The position numbers were made by a program, and so were the translations under genes. A stretch of DNA of 64,000 nt from Zopfochytrium polystomum (taxonomy: Eukaryota > Chytridiomycota > Chytridiomycetes > Chytridiales > Chytridiaceae). The notes under the pieces were generated by a model. The model did not search any database, was not told the DNA's origin, and was given only the letters and a program-made list of their open reading frames with translations. Numbering within the stretch: position 1 is the first letter of the stretch; each line of letters begins with the position of its first letter. This document shows, one piece after another, positions 42,370-53,828 of the stretch. The stretch covers positions 62,001 through 126,000 of the forward strand of contig JAIVFJ010000148.1 of NCBI GenBank assembly GCA_025765615.1, read 5' to 3'.

Positions 42370-42763
42370 GCAGCTTTGCCAGTGGGCTATGGCGTCGGCG
42401 CCGGGCCACCCGATCCTGCGGTTGCTGGTTGACCGAATCGTCGCTAGTATTGAGGCTGCGTCCGACACCGAACTGCGCAACGTGGACCGTGTCGTCGAAT
42501 TAACGGGACCCGTGCCCTGGACTACGGCAGTTGCTCGATACATCAAGATGATCGGCTTTGATCTGCAGCGGTCGTGTGACGGGAACGGTGGTTGCAGCGA
42601 TGGGTTCTTCCAGTTCAAGGACGTTGCCGTGCTTGGCATCACGTCCTTCTCGCCTTATCACCCTCATGCAAGGGGTGTGGCTCACCGCGATGCATGCGTT
42701 GACCACAAGTTTGCAGGTGGATGGGCAGGTGGCTGGAAAACGTCGGACAGGAACAAACCCTGA
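42370..42763 (+). pseudogene. GT32 relic 2 (C-terminal half only)
   Basis: An open stretch encodes only the C-terminal half of the GT32 protein: QLCQWAMASAPGHPILRLLVDRIV, RVVELTGPVPWTTAVARYIK, VLGITSFSPYHPHARG and HKFAGGWAGGW. The catalytic DxD half is missing, replaced by unrelated sequence upstream. The remaining frame is clean, so truncation came by deletion or partial duplication. Confidence 0.8.
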
Positions 42764-42964
42764 TTGTGCGTTTGAGGAAGTTTTGGACAGATGGGTGGGG
42801 ATCGGAGTAATTATGGCCAATGTTATCCAATATGGAATTTTGGAAGAAAGCTTCATATCTGAACATCCGCCAGTAATTTTTTCCGTAACGACGGGTGGAG
42901 ATACATATGTGAATGCCGGAAACATCGATACCCCTTCGCGCAGTGTAGTGTGAGCGCGACCCAA

Positions 42965-43024
42965 TGAGGCAACACCATCCGCTGCAGCCGTGATCCCAGG
43001 AGGGGTCCGCCAGACCTGAAAAAC
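42965..43024 (+). pseudogene. GT32 relic 3 (tiny N-terminal fragment)
   Basis: Reads PSAAAVIPGGVRQT, stop, KT, matching the start of the catalytic domain (PAAAKIPRRLHQTWKT) of the intact gene. Only about 20 codons remain. Confidence 0.55.
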
Positions 43025-43189
43025 TTGCATTCTGCCCGTCGACGACAAAGAGCGGTCGAATTCATTCGACTACACGTCAATTCGCTCAGAGGAGAGAATC
43101 GATCAGCATCCGACCAAACCTCTGGAGAATTCTCACCGCAGTCGCGACCCGATGAAGATAGCTCCGTCACTCACCGCCGCCGAACGAAC

Positions 43190-43930
43190 TCCAGCTGCAG
43201 CCAAGATCCCACGGCGGCTTCACCAGTCTTGGAAAACCAGCAACATGTTGCCGAACAGGAGCCGGAGCGGCGCCAGTGGTTCGCAACGTGAGTGGACATG
43301 AACCCAGAGTACGTCCACGTCCTTCGGGACGACGCCGCGTCCGACGAGTTCGTCGCCACGCGGTTCCCCGGCCGCGTTAGCGCCGCGTACAATCGCCTCC
43401 CATGCGAGTTCAAAAAGACGGGATTTGGACAGGTGCCTGGTCCTCTTCGACGAAGGCGGTGTTTCCGTGTGCGCGCCTAAGCCAATTGACCTGTGGTGGC
43501 CAACGGACGGCGCGCCCGTCGAGTTTGTGACGGGGCTGGAGTGGGACACGGAGCCAGGCACTGTCAAGCTGCAGGGCGATGGCGAGGCCCCTTTCCACCC
43601 GATCTGGCGGGCGCTGGTCGACCGCATCGTCTCGCGCATTGAGACGGCGTCCGTTGCCGATCCTGTGGACCGTGTTCTCGAACTGACAGACCCGTTTCCG
43701 TGGACGGTCGAGATAGCGCAGTACTGAAGGGCATGGATGTCGACCTGGAGGGCTCGGTGAACCGATAATGGCAGTTGCAGTACGGGACACTTGCGGTTCA
43801 ACGACGTTGTTCTGCTTGGTATCATGGCGCTTTCGCCACATCACCTATGTGCGGGAGGTTTGAGACACCCAATGCCTGTGTATACCACAAGCTTGGTGGA
43901 TGGTTGGAAGATATTAGCTGCTGCAAAAAA
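43190..43930 (+). pseudogene. GT32 relic 4 (multiply broken)
   Basis: Spans most of the catalytic domain in shifting frames: AAKIPRRLHQSWKTSN, MNPEYVHVLRDDAASDEFVATRFPGR, LVLFDEGGVSV with the DxD motif lost, then PKPIDLWWPTDGAPVEFVTGLEWDTEPG, RALVDRIVSRIETAS and DPFPWTVEIAQY followed by a stop. At least four lesions plus deletion of the DADTACL stretch mark it as a true pseudogene. Confidence 0.85.
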
Positions 43931-45041
43931 GGCTGCAAATGTAAAGAGTGATAGTGGTTGAAGTATGGCCACCTCACGATTTCCTGGTTTAGTAAGAGTT
44001 TTCTTCTTCAGTGCAGCTTTCATACGGTCACGCCCCAACGAAAGGCGGAGGGATTGCCGAGCAGCACCAGCCAATCGCGTAATCCGAGTAACACGTGGAA
44101 AAATCGAGGGAAGCAGTGTCTTTCCCGGCTTCTCGTAGCTGCGTTTCGACGGTGAAAGAAGCCATTTGGCGGGGGGGCACGGGAAAGTGACCAGGCAGGC
44201 TGGACAACTGGAAAGGGCAAAAGGGGAGGGAAAGAAGGAAAATTTTGGAAAAAAAAAACCACAAACAGACGAAGGACACCTTCACTGCCGCCTGTCTGCT
44301 GTCTGCAAGAAGAAAAAAAAAAAAAAAAAAATTCAGTTGTGACCGTGCGATTCGCCATTGAATGCACCAGAGGACGCCACAGTGATCATTGCGCACCAAC
44401 GCCTTCGCGCACTAACGGCAACGGAATTCTCCTTCAAAAAAGCTTGCAAAAACATTGCTTTCTGGTAAGCCACTGGATCTTCCAGCAGTCACCAGAAATT
44501 TCTCGTTTTTGACTGGTTTTTACTTATGAGACAGGTGTGTGAGGGTGGATTTTGCAGGAACCTGCTGTTTTTTGGCCATTCCTGTATAGGCCCCTGGAAA
44601 AGGGGCTCAGTCTTGAGAACTGACAACACTCCATGCCTTCTTCTCACTGTCACTTTTTTTTTTTGGTCAGGTTCGGCTTTCCGTTGCACATAAGCAACGA
44701 GGACACCCTCGCACACAGCTGAAAAAAATTCCAGTGCACATAGTCAACGACCGTGGGGTGGGACGTGGGTTATATTTTTTTTTTTCCTGTCTTCACTCCA
44801 TTGCCCCCTGTCAGAAGAGGCTCTTCCGGTGGGCCTTGTCGCTTTCCCGTGCCGGAGAGACTTCAAACAAGAGTCAAAACAAAAAATGAAAAACTCAAAA
44901 TGAAAAACTCGAACTTCACTTTCTTGACTTTTCAAGCTTTTCAGAAACCTATATTTTCCATGTAATTGAGCAGGCGTCTCGCTTCGTTGCGGAGGCCTAA
45001 ATACGGTTTCCAGCTCCTCACTTGCCAAAACCCTCGCAAAC
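43931..45041. other. intergenic, nothing recognised
   Basis: Contains A-rich tracts (44247-44260, 44314-44332). No gene or known repeat was identified. Confidence 0.5.
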
Positions 45042-46916
45042 ATGAGGCTCATCTTGTTCATATTCCTAGTGGCGACGATCCTTCTTTTGGCGTCCAAGGT
45101 CGGAGCAACAGCATCGATCACGACAGATCCGCAGTTTTCCGTTCGAATCATCGACGGCACCTCTTGTGCGCCTTTGGTCAACGGCTCATTCGCCGTACAA
45201 CTCAAACTAAGACTCTCACGAGTGCCAAACGGAGTATCAACGGACATTGATCGGGCGATATTGAGGGCGGTCGTGACGGACTCAGTATCGAATTGTGAGA
45301 TGCGTTCCGCTCATGCTCCCCGTCCTTGAAAGCCTAACATTTTGAAAAGAGTTTAGGCAGAACCAGAGAGCATTACACCGTCGCAATCGTCAGCGCGAAG
45401 GTCACCCTCCGCTACTACAGAAAGAGGACCGCCATTGCTGGGCGAAGGCGCGGACGCAACTTTTGTGAAGCAGATGGCAATCCCAGAGGGACTGCATTCG
45501 GCTCGAGCAAAAGTTCAGTTCCTAACCCCGGCGCGAGGTGTGCGAGCACGAACCCATCGTAATGCGTCGTCGAAAAATGAGATTTCAAGGATGCCCGGAC
45601 GGTTTTGGGACCAGTGTTGAGACTTGATTCCTGTCTTTCGCAGTTGGGTGCTGATGGTGACTCTGTGCGGCCAAGGTTCGGCTGCGGATAATTGGGCTTC
45701 ACAATAAAACCATTACTTAAGCACAGAGCAGACGGGCGGCGTTTCTATCGCTTGTGCATTGTCCTAATGTCCGAAATTCTTTGCTGCCAATAGCCAATAA
45801 TTTTCTGACAATCACTGATCAGCCTGACAGCTCAGTCGGCGTCTGCACCTCAAAATTTGGCTGCGAACAAATTTCGCACCAGCCTTCCCACCAAAGACAG
45901 AAGCGGAAAGAAACACCATTGGGGCGCCAAGACCTACCGCCAAGGAATTCATGCGGGACTTGTGGCAGACCGGGAGACAGACGTGTTTGGAAGCGCAGGG
46001 TGCCGGCCTCGGAAGACAAGTATCACAACGGCGGTTCCGGCCCTCCGAAAACAGACTGCATCGTCATCACAGCAAACAACTGCAACAACAACTGCTACTG
46101 CCACTCAACGACGCCCGCCCCCACTCGGTGCCTATCCACAATGCTCTCGAGGCGAAACGTCTGTGTCAACCTCTCCTCTCGTCGCCGCGCCAGCAACGGC
46201 GTCGCGCATCCTCACTCGCCTCAGAACCGTCGCAGTGAGCACCTGCGGCTGTTTGCGCCTCAGCTGCTGGATCAACAGCCCTCCTCTGCGGGACTTCCGG
46301 CTGCGACGGCAAGGGCAGCATCACGATCGCCAAAGATAAGGTCCATGTCGCGCACGTCGACGGTGAACAGTGCGATGACGACACGAGCCCTTCAGATGCT
46401 CGCGGCCTTGCTCTCGCTTTCCCTCACAGCTCGCCCTTGTGACGTCGCTGCCGAGGCCGCAGCAACGACGTCTGCGCCGGCGGCAGCAGCCACGACTGAC
46501 ATTAACGACGACGACGACGACGATCCTGCCGTTACCACAAATCGCCGTGCTTTATATATACTGTCAGGTTGGTTGCCGATTGCAATGATCCTAGTAATGC
46601 TGCATCAACTGAAATAGAAGAACCCCACGTTCCAGCGATCGCATGTCTCCTCGTCATCGTCCTGATCGCATTGATCGTGCTCATCTGCCGACCGGATCTG
46701 CGAGGGAGTAGCGGATCGCAGTCGTCGTTTCCTCTCGCTCATCGGTTTAAATCGAAATCCCGCGACGCGCTGCATCAGGACGACGCCCGCGACATCGAAA
46801 AGGTGAGGCGGATCGAGGCTACCAGCGCTGGAGAGACGAGATTGCACGATCAGCAGGAGGGCTCGATTCGGTTGGACGATTCTGACGCTAGTGTCCGGCG
46901 GAGCGGCGATTCGTGA
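45042..46916 (+). CDS. putative secreted/type I membrane protein
   Basis: Exon structure is tentative. An ATG at 45042 starts a clear signal peptide (MRLILFIFLVATILLLASKVGA), followed by an extracellular-looking stretch ending near a Cys at about 45295. Later open segments are near 45360-45560 and 46190-46560, and show Thr/Ala-rich sequence and an acidic DDDDDD run. A transmembrane helix (VPAIACLLVIVLIALIVLIC) lies near 46632-46691. It is followed by a basic then acidic cytoplasmic tail of about 75 residues ending at 46916. Together these would make a single-pass receptor-like protein, but the joining exons are not certain and two adjacent genes are possible. No domain was recognised. Confidence 0.35.
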
Positions 46917-47653
46917 TGAGACTTGAGCCGGTCGTTTCCTTTTCTTTCTCGATGATTGACTCTGCAGATGCGTGTCAACAATATACCAAACACTTGAAGG
47001 CAACCTTTTTTTTTCTAAGTGGCGATATCGTAGCCTCCTCGAGGAACCCTGTCTGTCAGTCGAAGTCGGCGCCAAATGGCTGACAAGTCGGGTATCCGTG
47101 TAACTGGAACGGACTGCGCCATTAGTAACCCATAATCTCCCACGTTTTTGGGCGATCCTTGGAAACGCAGTTGAAGTAAAGGGCACTTTCTTTTTGTATC
47201 ATTTCGAAAGAGTAAGAGGCCTTAGCGATAGCTGCTCGTCGGGATCGAATGGGACCCTTACGACGCTTTTTTTGCAGCTCAGTTCCAATGCATGCGAGGC
47301 TGTTCCTCTCACGCGCAGCAAGAGGGGGATCGGACATAGACACGACAGGCAGCAACAGGAAAGAGAAGAGAAAGGCAGCGCTGACAAGATACCCTGCCAT
47401 TCACAGCAATCGTAAACAGTGTCAGGGAGGTAACAAGGAGAGAGGCGAAAGAGGGCAAAAACTGGAACATTAGTCATAGAGCGAAGGTAATAGAAAGACC
47501 GAAAACAGAGATTAGCCAAAGGAGGCAACCAGAAAGAATAGCTCGTTCATCAAGGCATACTAGAAAGACGGGCAACTTTTCCATCCAGCCACATTCACGA
47601 TTCCAACCTCCATCCCAGGCTTGTTCAACCAATTGAACAGATTCCTCGCGCGT
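46917..47653. other. intergenic, nothing recognised
   Basis: 3' flanks of the putative membrane protein (+) and the transporter (-). No gene signal was recognised. Confidence 0.5.
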
Positions 47654-50315
47654 TCAGCTGGCCGAGCCAAAGTACATGCACTCCGGGTCTGTGGTCGGGT
47701 CGTAGTTGGGGTCGTCGTACCGCTCGTTGCAAGTCTGGTAGTAGTCCGGCGCGCACAGCTCGGGGTCGTACCTGTTGAGCGCGTACCTCGGCAGCTTGGG
47801 GGCGTTCTCGTTGAACACAAAGATGAAGAAGATGACCGTCAACGCGATGGCCGTCCCGCAATCCAGCGCGGCGGAGGTGACGTACGCGTACTTCTTCCAC
47901 CAAGCGTGGTGGTACTTTTTCACGACGTAGTTGACGAGGATTCCGACGAGCAGCGGGGTGATCATGATGGACAGGATCGAACCGGGGTCCAGCGGCACGG
48001 TCATAATGACGGGGATGTTGACCAGGTGCCAGTAGCCGTCCGGGAAGAAGCGGTGCATGACCCAGGGGACGACGGGGAGGACGGCGCCAATGAGGAAGCC
48101 CCAGAGGGTTGAGACGTACGGGGAGCCCGGGCCGGGCCGAAGAAGCGCGCGGGGCCGATGGCGCCCCAGATGGCGCCGGCGTTCAGGAAGACGTTGTAGC
48201 CGTTGGCGCTCCAGCCTGTAGGGGGCTCGGGGGCCTGCAGCGCCCAGATGGTCTGCTCGACACCGCCGGAAGTCACGGTGACCTTGCCAAAGTGCTCGTA
48301 GATAAAGAAGGAGGTGAAGATGTTGACGAATCACGGCCATGATGGTGGAGAACAGCTGCACGGTGAACATGGCCCGAGGGGGGATCTTGATGTAGTGGCC
48401 GAGCTTGAGGTCAGAGACGAGAAGGAGGCCTTGCGCCATCTGTTGGGCATTGAGAAGCGGAGGGTGAACGTTTGATTAGAGGTCCTTTTCGAGAACTTCA
48501 CGGGAGCGGACTGCACTTCTATCTCTCCACTGTAACTTACCGCCATGTACGAGAAGGTCTTGAAGGCCATCACAGCGGCAATGCGGCCAGGAAGGATCAA
48601 ACCGATAAGGAACTCCGACATGACGTTGAGACCGATCTGCTGACCTGAAATGGCCTGGATGGTACCGATGGGGATCATGGACACGAGGGCGAGCAGGAAG
48701 CCGAGCAAGACGCCCCACCACGGGAGCTGGAAGCCGCCCCACTGGCACACGCCGATGGCCGTGATGATGTTTGCGACGAGCAGGATGATGTACCACAGGT
48801 CCGGCACCTCGGGGTAGACATCCATCATCTTGGCGTGCACATCGGCCGTGTCGAGGGTCGCGCATCGACGAGCGGAAGCGGTGCCAAATGTCCTTTCCGT
48901 ACCACAGACCAACGTGGACAAGGCACGACGCGAACACGATGAACGACGACATGTACAGAAGCGCAAAGTAGGTCGTGATGTAGATAGGCTGGCTCTCGTT
49001 GTACACTTCGTCGTTCAACGACAGGTCGGCCTTGTTCACGAACGAGCGCGCCGAGATGCGGATACCGTCCTTGGTGAAGAGGGCAGCGGTGTTGAGCGCC
49101 TGGCCGAGTGGGAACAGACCAGAACCGTTCGGGCCGTCGACGGGGGCCGCGCCGAGGGAGAAGTCGATGCCGAACGCGTTGTGAACCCACAGGATCGGGG
49201 TCAGCACCCACAGGAACACCCAGAGGCCGAGCACTTGGTTCACCAGCGCCCACAGCGGGGTGGTGATGGGCGCGAGGTACGAAATCAGCGACCAGTCGAA
49301 GGAGAACGAGAGCATGCCCATGCCGTTGTAGCCGGAGCCCAGCAGACGCATCATCTGCCCGCGGTCGCCCGTCTTGGGTGCAACGTAGCAGAGGATCGAG
49401 ATGGCGGTGATGAGCGGCGCAATCAATCCGGGAATCCACTCCCACACAAAGATGACACCTGTGATGATCCAGAAGTAGCTAAACCGGCTGAGGGGGAGCG
49501 CGGGGTCGACGTCCTCCTGGTGCAGCGAATTAAGAAGCGCGATGGTGGAAAGGTTGCTGGGCCACAGCATGGCGGCGGGCCGGACAAGGTAGCGACGGCA
49601 GAGACCGGCGAGACCGTAACCGAAGCACTGGGTGACGATGCCGAAGAAAACGCAGGCGACCACGCTGAGGTCTTCTTGGTACAGCTGGTAGCGCTGGCCG
49701 ATGATGTTGTAGAGCGCGTAGGCGGGACCAGAGCAGGTAGAGGCAAAGACATAGATGAGGGCGTGTTCCTTGAAGTTGAACTTGCCAGGGTTGAGGGAAA
49801 CACCCAAGACGGTGACCTTTGGGAACACGTTGCCCATGGCAATACCGATAGGGTAAGCGAGCAGGACGGCAATGAATGGGTTGAGAGTCTGTTTAGGAAA
49901 AAACAGTGTTCAATCTCAGCTTCAATAGAGCGGTGGAGTGTCAAAGCGGTCGTTAAATAAGACACTTACAATCGTGTTGGTACGGAATGTAAACAACGTG
50001 TTGACGAGCGCAAGCAGGAAGCCGAAAAACACGCCAAGAATCCACACACGGATCGTCAGCGCCGGCAGCGTCGGGTCGTCCGTCCGCGACACCACAGCGT
50101 CGACAATGTCGTAGATCTCGTCAATGTAATCGCCGGCCTCCGGGTCAATGTCGCCGGCCTTCTCGTGCTCCAGCTTGCGCTCCACGGCAAGCTCGAGCTC
50201 GGCTTCCGTCACCAATTGGGGATCTGCGGGGGGTGGGTATAGGCGGGGAGAGGGAGCGTTGGCTGGGTTGCACGAAGAAAGCGACTGATCAAACGTCCTG
50301 ATTACCGGCGCTCAT
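47654..50315 (-). CDS. OPT-family oligopeptide transporter
   Basis: A multi-exon proton-coupled oligopeptide transporter of the plasma membrane. A tiny first exon (ATG at 50313-50315, MSA) is joined by a GT..AG intron to DPQLVTEAELELAVE. Then follow DDPTLPALTIRVWILG, the NPG-containing SLNPGKFNFKEHALIYVFAS, and a long exon (about 49888-48890) with many hydrophobic helices. Further blocks include LLGSGYNGMGMLSFSFDWS, YPEVPDLWYIILL, GHYIKIPPRAMF (the KIPPR signature), NVFLNAGAIWGAIGPARFF and the C-terminal DPECMYFG. Size and order fit the family (about 750-800 residues, 12-16 helices). Three frame changes (near 48870, 48330 and 48150) are probably assembly indels, since conserved sequence resumes immediately after each. 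It should import small peptides, possibly glutathione or siderophore-like peptides. Confidence 0.88.
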
Positions 50316-51580
50316 CTTGATTAATTCCTCGGGAGGAAAAGGACGCAGTTGAGGTTCTTCCTTGTCGTTTCTGTAGCTCGCGCCTGCTGGTGGCGACGGT
50401 GTTTCGTCTAGAGTTTGCTGCTCGCTGGGCGGAGTTACCCAGGCAGCCGGGGCTGGTCAATTAAAGGCTGAAAGGAGTGGCGGGGGGGAGGCCAGTGGGC
50501 GGAGGAGTGAGACCTTTATAGGGGCGCGAGTTTGTCTGTCGCCCTGCTTGCTGCTTGCTGCTTCCACCCCAATGCCATCGCCTTATCGCTGTTGTTGCTG
50601 TTTGCTCTATTGGGGGGGTTGATGAAGCAATTTTCAAGGCGGAAACGCGTGAACGCCAAGACTTTCGCAAAATGCAGGACCAAACATAAACTGGGAAAAA
50701 AGATTTTTTGCCTTTTCTGGACTGCGCACACAACCAAAGCACCTTCCATTTTAGGCATGAACCCAAATCATCGCTTTGAGTCTCCTTTGCATCGCGCAAT
50801 CGGCAAAGACCGTTCCAGAAACGCAACTGGTTCGTTATCGGGCGAGTCGGTCCCACTCTCGCTCTGTCCTGGCCCCATCAGGCAGGCGGTGATTACCCCC
50901 TGGCAGCCAGAGAAGAGTGTCTGCAGCGGCCCAGTCGCGGGTCGGATTGGTTCAGGCAAAGAGCCACCCAACAAGGAAGGAAGCGAGGGAAGGAACCGGA
51001 AGAACACTTTTCGCATTACTTCATCACCCAAACGCGACAAAATTCACAATCGGACTCCATCGACCCCTCACGCACGTGGGCTCAACAAGAACCCCCCTTC
51101 GAGCGGCACAACCAGTTCCATTCCGTCACTGAAAACAGCCACTTCTCTTTTCTCACTATCTCACTCTCGCTGGCTTCGAACCGCTCACTCTATTTATTGC
51201 AAATCGAAGACAATCAACAACTCAACAAGACAATCAACAATTGTCTCTCTAACTGCACTTACCACTTCCCGGTCAACCAAGGCCTAGAAGAGATTGAATT
51301 ACGGCTGCTATTTGATAGCTCTAGCAGTGCGCTTGATTGGAATCCTTCCTCATTTCAGCTCTCGTTTTAACTTGAAACTCAGCTGCTCGTCATAGTCGCA
51401 AGTGTTGACTTTTGTGGTGCACCGCCATTCGCCATTGGATTGACACGTCAACGACGTCATTGCCAACTGCTCAGCACGTGACGACTGTCGAATTCCACGA
51501 AAGAAAGAGACAATTCGAGTCATTCACTGTCGTCACAGAGTCATTTGTGAGCTGTCTCGCTCACCCACTTCTTCGGACCG
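50316..51580. other. intergenic, nothing recognised
   Basis: Promoter side of the transporter. A short direct repeat (AAGACAATCAACAA, twice near 51209-51241) is present. No gene recognised. Confidence 0.5.
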
Positions 51581-51589
51581 TATAAAAAG
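51581..51589 (+). promoter_or_regulatory. TATA box of the 11-mer repeat gene
   Basis: TATAAAAAG about 100 bp upstream of the ATG at 51684. It makes the nearer ATG at 51601 too close to be within the transcript. Confidence 0.6.
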
Positions 51590-51683
51590 ATGCGCATACG
51601 ATGACCAAGGTAAATCAACACCAGTCAACAGAGGAAGGCCCTTTTCGTAGCAAAAGCAGGAAACCACAGCAAAGAACGGAACC

Positions 51684-52489
51684 ATGGTTAGCACAATGGT
51701 TAGTGGGGCGCCGGCGAGCGGGAGTTCCTCAAAGTGAACGTGCACGGACCAAACTCGCGCTTACGCTCTTTCGGTGCGCCTTCCTGGAACTCAGCGCTAA
51801 CCACCCATTGCCTTCACACGGCGTTAAAGTCACGCACAGAAAGCCCGCAAAAGCCAAGCACCCCACCGGCCTCAGCCACGACCGCCAGCACCACCTCCAG
51901 CAGCACCGACGCCGTCACCCACCTGATCCACGATCTCACCGCAACCGCCGCCACAACCGCCCACCACCTCTCGGACATTGCCCTCTCCGCCCTCGCCGCC
52001 GCCCGCTCCGAGCTGACGCACGCCGCGTCCGGCCTCGCGCGGGTCGCCGACGAAAAGTCCCGCGAGGGCCAAGCTGCGCTGGACCGCGGCGCGCGCGACG
52101 CGCACGCGCAGGTGTCGGCGCACGCCGGGGAGATGCAGCGGGAGGCCGACAAGCGCGGGGACGCGATCAAGAAGACGGTGCACGATGCGGTGGAGCGCGG
52201 GGTCAAGATGGTTGGGGACGCTGCAGAGCGTGGGGTTGCCGCGACCGCCGAGGCTGTAGAGAAGGGCGTCGCGGCGGCCAGCGACGCGGCGGAGAGGGGG
52301 ATCGCGGCGGCAGGCGGTGCCGCAAAGAGCGGGCTGACTGCGGTTGGAGACACGACCGAGAGCAGTCTTTCTGCGGCAGGCCACTCGGCTGAAAGAGGGC
52401 TTGCTGCGGCTGGAAGCGCTGCCGAGCAGGCCGTCGGGGAGCTCAAGAAGGCGGCAGATGCGGTCGAGAGGAAGCTCCCGTGGAAGTAA
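51684..52489 (+). CDS. amphipathic 11-mer repeat protein (LEA/perilipin-like)
   Basis: The start at 51684 (MVSTMVSGAPASGSSSK) is chosen from the TATA position. An intron from about 51734 to about 51839 leads to the main exon, although the exact phase at this junction does not fit and may hide an indel. The body is one long Ala-rich helix. After residues like DAVTHLIHDLTATAA and ARSELTHAASGLARVADEKSREG, the last 90 residues form regular 11-residue repeats: AERGVAATAEA, VEKGVAAASDA, AERGIAAAGGA, AKSGLTAVGDT, TESSLSAAGHS, AERGLAAAGSA, AEQAVGELKKA. This 3-11 periodicity is typical of LEA group 3, perilipins and alpha-synuclein, which fold on membranes, lipid droplets or during drying. It ends ERKLPWK. 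Role inferred: stress protection or lipid-droplet coating. Confidence 0.65.
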
Positions 52490-53024
52490 TCCGAATATCG
52501 TGTGTGTTCTTCCCTTGTGGACACACTCCAAATTCGCATCCGAACAATATACCTCGAATTGAAAAACCAACTTGTTGTGGGGAAATGAGAGACTTCAACT
52601 TGAAGTGCGGCAACAGCTCTGTGCTGCCCGCAAGCTGCAACGACAATCAATGCTCGCCCGCGTTAGAAAGAGAGCGAACTACGCCTACAAAACAGCGAGG
52701 CGAAGCCATTCTCCATCGGCTCCTCCTCCGTCCACGCCAACGAAGGCCTTCTACCAGCATGGCAAGGCCAGGGCGTAAACCAATTGTTCGCCGCCACGAT
52801 GACCATGACAACCACGGCCCAGCTCGAAGCACAGCCACTCGAGCACCAGCAAACAATCCCGCACGAGCCCCTGCTGCTGCGACCGCACCTCAACCACAGC
52901 GAACGCCGTTATGCGGCTGGCTGCTGGAGTCAGCGGCACAAATCGTGTCCGCATTGACAAGGGAGAAGAAGAAGGGAAAGGCAGCCTGTTTATTGTTGGA
53001 ATGATAGCGACGGCCCCTGCAGGT
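52490..53024. other. intergenic, nothing recognised
   Basis: Convergent 3' flanks of the 11-mer repeat gene and the SDR gene. A 68-codon open frame (52572-52778) has no recognisable features. Confidence 0.45.
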
Positions 53025-53032
53025 TCAAAAAA

Positions 53033-53828
53033 TCAAGCAGCCGTGTCGAACACGGCCGTCCTCGCCTCGAGCAGCCTGGCAAACTTGTCCGCCACGCTGG
53101 CCGCTTCGAGCGTGGCCGACCCGTCGTCGAACGGCGTGCCCTTCACCGCGCCCAGCACAGTCACCCCGCCCACGTACACCCCGACCTCGCGGAGCTCCTC
53201 GTGCAGCACCCGCACCAGCTTGCGCTTGGCCGCCAGCAGCGGCACCACGCTCGAAATCTTCCACTCGACGGCCAGTTTCGAGTGCTCGGCCGAGTCCAGT
53301 TCCATCCCGCCACCCGTGACCAGGACCGCGCCGTGGCCCGAGGCCGTCAGGTCGGGCAGGGAGCTGCGCACGGCAGCCATGAGGGAGCCGATGTTGGAGG
53401 TGTAGGAGAACTCAAGGGCGCTGGCAGATGCCGGGTCGAGAAGGGTCGTGGCGTGGGTCAAGGAGGCGACGTTCCAAAAGAGGATGTGGATCGGTCCAAG
53501 GGTGGCGCGGACGGATTCGATCGCGCGGCGGGAAGCTTCAACGTCCCCGAAATCGACTGGGAATCCTTTGGCCGTGATTCCTTCGGCGGCAAACTCTGCG
53601 TTTGGGGGAAGAAGGGGGGGTTGGGTTGGGTTGAGTGGGGTGGGGTTGCGACGGAGCACTTCGCCTTACAAACGCGGACAGACCTTTCTCAGCTTCGCGC
53701 AGCTTCGATTCGGTGCGGGCAAGGAGCGCTACGGCCACGGCCTTGTCCTTTGCGAAACGAAGAGAGACAGCGCGACTTATACCGGGGCCGTAGCCGGCAA
53801 CAACGATGACGGGTGTGGTGGGAGCCAT
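53033..53828 (-). CDS. short-chain dehydrogenase/reductase, atypical
   Basis: Two exons (53684-53828 and 53033-53595) joined across an 88-bp intron (53596-53683) give a Rossmann-fold SDR of about 235 residues. The nucleotide-binding turn reads VVAGYGPGIS instead of TGxxxGIG. It is followed by LLARTESKLREAEK and VDFGDVEASRRAIE. The usual NNAG reads WNVAS. At the active site the family Tyr-x3-Lys pair reads LLAAK, so the catalytic tyrosine is replaced by Leu while the Lys remains; AVLVTGGG holds the preceding strand. Such SDRs are often binding proteins or have changed chemistry. The start ATG at 53826-53828 is preceded by a short leader. The substrate is unknown. Confidence 0.75.

Noticed and set aside
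44314..44332. Poly-A run as a SINE or processed-pseudogene tail
   Set aside because: No flanking target-site duplication or recognisable body was found.
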